Shown here: piece by piece, positions 6,438-10,010 of the stretch
Layout of the letters: each line of letters begins with the position of its first letter
Position numbering within the stretch: position 1 is the stretch's first letter
NCBI GenBank assembly: GCA_017628775.1
Contig: JAGBYN010000087.1
Span: 1 to 10,010, forward strand
Length of the DNA: 10,010 nucleotides
Direction of reading: 5' to 3'
DNA from: Bacteroidaceae bacterium
Lineage (GTDB): Bacteria > Bacteroidota > Bacteroidia > Bacteroidales > Bacteroidaceae
Made by a program: the position numbers and the translations under genes
The notes under the pieces: model-generated
Database searches by the model: none
Seen by the model: the letters and a program-made list of their open reading frames with translations, nothing else
What the model was told of the DNA's origin: nothing

Positions 6438-6556
6438 GACCAACACAGGGATCGGCCTCGACAACTCTTAACTCTCAATACTTCGTAACGAGTTGAAAGT
6501 TCCTCTTAACCTCTTAACGAGCCGAAGACTCTTCTCTCAACTCTAAACTCTTCCCT
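6438..6556. repeat. Spacer repeats: degenerate REP-like copy plus CTCTTAAC and CTCAACTCTAAACTC phrases
   Basis: The 26 bases at 6438-6463 match 20 of 26 positions of the reverse complement of 9651-9676 (shared core ACAC..GATCGGCC). They are followed by CTCTTAACTCTC phrases. CTCTTAAC occurs twice in tandem at 6503-6518, the inverse of the octamer at 830-851. CTCTCAACTCTAAACTCT follows at 6534-6551. All of this lies between the thioesterase stop and the shared terminator, so it would be in that gene's 3' untranslated RNA. Positions 6333-6437 hold nothing I recognise. Confidence 0.6.
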
Positions 6557-6558
6557 CA

Positions 6559-7305
6559 TCACGAAACAGAGATCAAAGCCTTAACAATAACGCTCTGTTC
6601 ACGGCGAATTTCAAAGGCATAGGTTGTGTCGTTAACACGCTCACCATAGATATCCAGCGATTCGCCACAATAACTTTCCAAGCAATAAGCTACATCAACT
6701 CTTTTTGGGGGATTGTTTTTAAACAGTTCTAAACTAAATGTATCCAGCAAAAGTTCTATGTAACGAATTGAATTAACGTGTCCATTGATGTCCAAATCGC
6801 TATATGCAGCCTTATGGGTATAAAGTAATGGTGCTTCTTTGCTGAGCTTGATACGTGAAGGACCTGCAATCTGAATTTCGCGTTCAGGTAACATGACCTT
6901 GGAAAATTCATCATTAGCCATGGAAGAAAGATCTGCTGGTGTGCGGGAATTAATATCTATCAAAGCCCAAATACTTGTAGCTTGTCCGATACACTCACCC
7001 GTGGACGACAACACGTCAAAGTGTCGATCAGTAAATTGTCGGTACACACGCGAAACCCATGTTTCAACAGCATATCGGTCAAACATCTTAGGCATGTTGT
7101 CCATCTCAATGACAAGTCTTGACAAGACCCAAGCATGAGAACGTGTATTAACATCACTAAACCCAAAACCATGTTGACCTGCATGAAGAGAAGCAGAACG
7201 AAGAATTAAATTTCCTAATGTGCCCCATGAGAGCGTTCCTGTTATATCTTCCTCAAAAGGTTCTACTACAAAATCATAATGTCCAAATTTTGTTTCCATA
7301 AGCAT
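6559..7305 (-). CDS. Acyl-ACP thioesterase (double hot-dog, FatA/FatB-like)
   Basis: The enzyme releases fatty acids from acyl carrier protein in the cytosol. From the ATG at 7305 it has 248 residues arranged as two hot-dog domains. The first contains EPFEEDITGTLSWGTLGNLI (15-34) and HAWVLSRLVIEMDNMP (57-72); a linker with WALIDINSRTPADL (113-126) follows. The second holds SDLDINGHVNSIRYIELL (159-176), whose Asn164, His166 and Asn168 lie at the catalytic Asn-x-His region of plant Fat thioesterases. The pattern matches the Bacteroides thioesterases of this family. The frame can be extended to a TTG at 7323, but that TTG forms part of the TATTTTTG promoter box, so it is unlikely to be translated. 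ATGs at 7305 and 7299 are both possible. The gene stands alone, divergent from eno and convergent with the acyltransferase gene. Confidence 0.92.
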   Translation of the reverse strand: MLMETKFGHYDFVVEPFEEDITGTLSWGTLGNLILRSASLHAGQHGFGFSDVNTRSHAWVLSRLVIEMDNMPKMFDRYAVETWVSRVYRQFTDRHFDVLSSTGECIGQATSIWALIDINSRTPADLSSMANDEFSKVMLPEREIQIAGPSRIKLSKEAPLLYTHKAAYSDLDINGHVNSIRYIELLLDTFSLELFKNNPPKRVDVAYCLESYCGESLDIYGERVNDTTYAFEIRREQSVIVKALISVS

Positions 7306-7320
7306 AAAGATAATTTTGCT

Positions 7321-7328
7321 CAAAAATA
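7321..7328 (-). promoter_or_regulatory. Probable -7 box of the thioesterase gene
   Basis: Read on the minus strand, TATTTTTG (7328-7321) fits TAnnTTTG. Transcription would begin at about 7314, only 8-15 bases before the ATGs at 7305 and 7299. No good TTTG is found at the -33 distance, so the call rests on the -7 element alone. Confidence 0.45.
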
Positions 7329-7501
7329 CGAAAAAAACAGAAATTAATGAAGTTCATCAATAAAAACAACAATAAACTTCGAATTTTAAACCACAAAAAC
7401 ATTGTAAAGTGATGAACGCATGAACATTAACAATACCATGCTCCTATTGGATTTCGCATAACAAAAAAACGACCAACTGAGAAGATGGTTTATTAATATT
7501 T

Positions 7502-7523
7502 AATGATGTTTATTGACATCATT
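7502..7523. promoter_or_regulatory. 22-bp dyad upstream of eno (AATGATGT-N6-ACATCATT)
   Basis: AATGATGT (7502-7509) and ACATCATT (7516-7523) are perfect 8-bp inverted arms with a 6-bp spacer. A third half-site, ATCATTA, lies at 7530-7536. The dyad is centred about 85 bp upstream of the predicted eno transcription start, a position that would suit an activator. It might alternatively be an RNA hairpin with no protein partner. The regulator is unknown. Confidence 0.4.
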
Positions 7524-7556
7524 TATATTATCATTAACTATTATTATGGGGGTAAA

Positions 7557-7589
7557 TTTGTGGGATAAAAAAAAGACTTCATAAATTTG
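7557..7589 (+). promoter_or_regulatory. Promoter of eno (TTTG-N21-TAAATTTG)
   Basis: TAAATTTG at 7582-7589 is an exact -7 element and TTTG at 7557-7560 lies 21 bp upstream as the -33 element. Transcription is predicted near 7596, with a leader of about 39 bases that lacks a Shine-Dalgarno sequence but is A-rich before the ATG. The TTTG belongs to a second TAAATTTG (7553-7560), which could itself be an alternative -7 box. Confidence 0.65.
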
Positions 7590-7625
7590 CCGCAGTAAAC
7601 GACATCAATGACAACCTAAAACTAA

Positions 7626-8936
<1,311 letters not shown>

Positions 8937-8955
8937 CCTTTAACACATCAACACC

Positions 8956-9408
8956 ATGAAAAAACTACTCTTTTCTAAGCTATATCCCTCACCGGCTTTC
9001 TCTGCCTTCCTTTTAGGGATGCGATTAATATTCGGGATCCTATTCTTCTGCCACGGTCTTGAAAAACTAAGCAACTACCCTGAGTTGATGTATGTCTTCC
9101 CTGATCCACTCGGCATTGGAAGTGAAATAAGTTATATCTTAGTTGTATTTGCGGAAATTGTTTGCTCCTTAGCTTTTATCATAGGTATTCTTTTCAGATT
9201 GACACTGATTCCTATGATTATTGCCATGAGTGTAGCCTTCTTTGAAATACACGATAGCAGTATTGCACAAGGTGAATTGGCATTTATCTATCTCGCTGTT
9301 TTCGCTATGCTTGCTATTACTGGTCCTGGCATTTACGCCATCGATCGGTGGATAACCAAATACTGCCCATGCTGCATCGAAGCGGACAATTGTCCTAATG
9401 AAGAATAA
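8956..9408 (+). CDS. DoxX family membrane protein
   Basis: The 150-residue protein has four predicted membrane helices, at about 16-34, 57-80, 82-99 and 107-126. The first contains the family pattern MRLIFGILFFCHGLEKLSNY (22-41), which places it in the DoxX/DoxD group. Functions in this family are varied and poorly defined; some members associate with respiratory or redox reactions. The C-terminal tail carries CPCC at 137-140 and a further Cys146, a cluster that could bind metal or undergo thiol chemistry, which is a guess. The gene starts 19 bp after the eno stop with no promoter box between, so the two are probably co-transcribed, and a strong terminator follows. Confidence 0.85.
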   Translation: MKKLLFSKLYPSPAFSAFLLGMRLIFGILFFCHGLEKLSNYPELMYVFPDPLGIGSEISYILVVFAEIVCSLAFIIGILFRLTLIPMIIAMSVAFFEIHDSSIAQGELAFIYLAVFAMLAITGPGIYAIDRWITKYCPCCIEADNCPNEE

Positions 9409-9433
9409 AAGCATGAAGATATAGAAGAATTAA

Positions 9434-9470
9434 CCCCCAGGCTGCGACATAGTCGCTCCTGGGGTTTTAT
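9434..9470 (+). terminator. Intrinsic terminator after the DoxX gene
   Basis: CCCCAGG (9435-9441) pairs with CCTGGGG (9458-9464), and inside it GCGAC pairs with GTCGC around an ATA loop, separated by a small internal mismatch. A TTTTATTTAT tract follows on the plus strand. It ends the eno-DoxX transcript 26 bp past the stop codon. Confidence 0.88.
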
Positions 9471-9848
9471 TTATATAGATAACCTAAAAATTAAAGATGC
9501 TATAGATAGATACTCAAGAATAGGTAGAAGATAGGACGTCATTCATTATGCCTATAAAGAACGTATGTTTCTAATGGTATCAGCAATGGTTGAGGCACAC
9601 TCTTCGGGGTAGAGAGTTGAGAGATGAGAGTTGAGAGAATCCATCCGGCATGTAGGGGCCGATCACCGTGTCGGCCCGTCGTCCAATCGACGCACCAATC
9701 GCATACGCCGTTGAGTTTAGAGTTTAGAGATGGGAAAATATCCGATGTAATCTGCCCGACCTTAAAAACCTTAACGACCATAAAGACTTTTTAAAGACCT
9801 TATTAGTTGGGCAAGACCTTAAATCCCTCCCAACCCCAGATACAAGCC
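9471..9848. other. Non-coding spacer between the DoxX and rRNA operon terminators
   Basis: About 380 bases between two converging transcripts. The first 120 bases are AT-rich with several ATAGAT words and no recognised feature. The middle (9612-9692) holds the repeats listed separately. GAGTTTAGAGTTTAGAGAT at 9713-9731 repeats AGTTTAG with a 7-bp step, and ACCTTAAAAACCTTAACGACC-type phrases continue to about 9825. I see no credible gene: a minus-strand frame at 9539-9781 runs straight through the repeats. Confidence 0.65.
9612..9692. repeat. Composite REP-like element: GAGAGTTGAGAGA repeats, CCATCCGG, and two hairpins
   Basis: GAGAGTTGAGAGA occurs at 9612-9624 and 9626-9638, a 14-bp step. 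CCATCCGG follows at 9641-9648. GGGCCGA (9656-9662) and TCGGCCC (9671-9677) form a 7-bp inverted repeat around an 8-base loop. CGTCG (9677-9681) and CGACG (9688-9692) form a smaller one. The 26 bases at 9651-9676 recur, inverted and diverged, at 6438-6463, and CCATCCGG recurs at 132-139. This is the best-formed copy of the family in the window. Confidence 0.6.
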
Positions 9849-9884
9849 AAAAAAAGAGAGGTTCCTCGTTTGAAGAACCTCTCT
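9849..9884 (-). terminator. Intrinsic terminator of the rRNA operon
   Basis: AGAGAGGTTC (9855-9864) pairs perfectly with GAACCTCTCT (9875-9884) around a 10-base loop. Read on the minus strand it is followed by seven T residues (complement of 9849-9855). It begins about six bases after the 3' end of the 5S gene. Confidence 0.9.
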
Positions 9885-9889
9885 GAAAA

Positions 9890-9996
<107 letters not shown>

Positions 9997-10010
9997 AAAT
10001 ATTATAGACA

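Noticed and set aside
7321..7323. TTG start extending the thioesterase by six residues
   Set aside because: The codon forms part of the predicted -7 promoter box, and the ATG at 7305 gives the N-terminal length expected for the family.
9539..9781. 80-residue minus-strand open frame in the spacer before the 5S gene
   Set aside because: It translates straight through the GAGAGTTGAG repeats and the REP-like hairpin, has no promoter box or recognisable domain, and its composition is explained by the repeats.

Overview
The window looks like chromosomal DNA from a member of the Bacteroidetes, most likely order Bacteroidales and plausibly Prevotella-like. The promoters point the same way: four gene starts are preceded by a TAnnTTTG box, the Bacteroidetes -7 element, and Shine-Dalgarno signals are weak or absent. 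The protein families agree: a Bacteroidetes-type enolase, a LemA/TPM pair, a Bacteroidales-type acyl-ACP thioesterase and class II KdsA. The genus is inferred and was not tested. The content is mostly ordinary core-genome genes; I see no phage, transposase, CRISPR or toxin module.

Left part, minus strand (1-1869): the first 13 codons of a probable purM run off the left edge. Then come an array of 7-8 bp repeats, lemA, and a signal-peptide/TPM-domain protein with a zinc ribbon and a glycine-rich tail. TPM and lemA read as one operon from a promoter at about 1839-1869.

Centre, plus strand (1996-6332): a tightly packed four-gene operon, kdsA - kdsD - exported phospholipase D-like protein - acyltransferase-3 membrane protein, with gaps of 7, 1 and 6 bp. 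KdsD makes arabinose 5-phosphate and KdsA condenses it with PEP to Kdo 8-phosphate, the precursor of lipid A-linked Kdo. The last two genes probably act on phospholipids or glycans of the envelope. A very long hairpin closes the operon and is shared with the convergent thioesterase gene.

Right part: an acyl-ACP thioesterase (minus) is divergent from enolase (plus) across an AT-rich region with a 22-bp dyad. Enolase is followed closely by a DoxX-family membrane protein and a strong terminator. After about 380 bp of repeat-rich non-coding DNA lie the terminator and the 5S rRNA gene of a minus-strand rRNA operon, whose 23S and 16S genes should lie beyond the right edge.

The least explained structure is in the spacers. 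Four separate intergenic regions share degenerate 7-8 bp phrases (GAGGTTAW, or CTCTTAAC on the other strand; also GAGAGTTGAG), a CCATCCGG word and a GGGCCGA/TCGGCCC hairpin, in both orientations. They look like a dispersed REP-like or minisatellite-like family of this genome.
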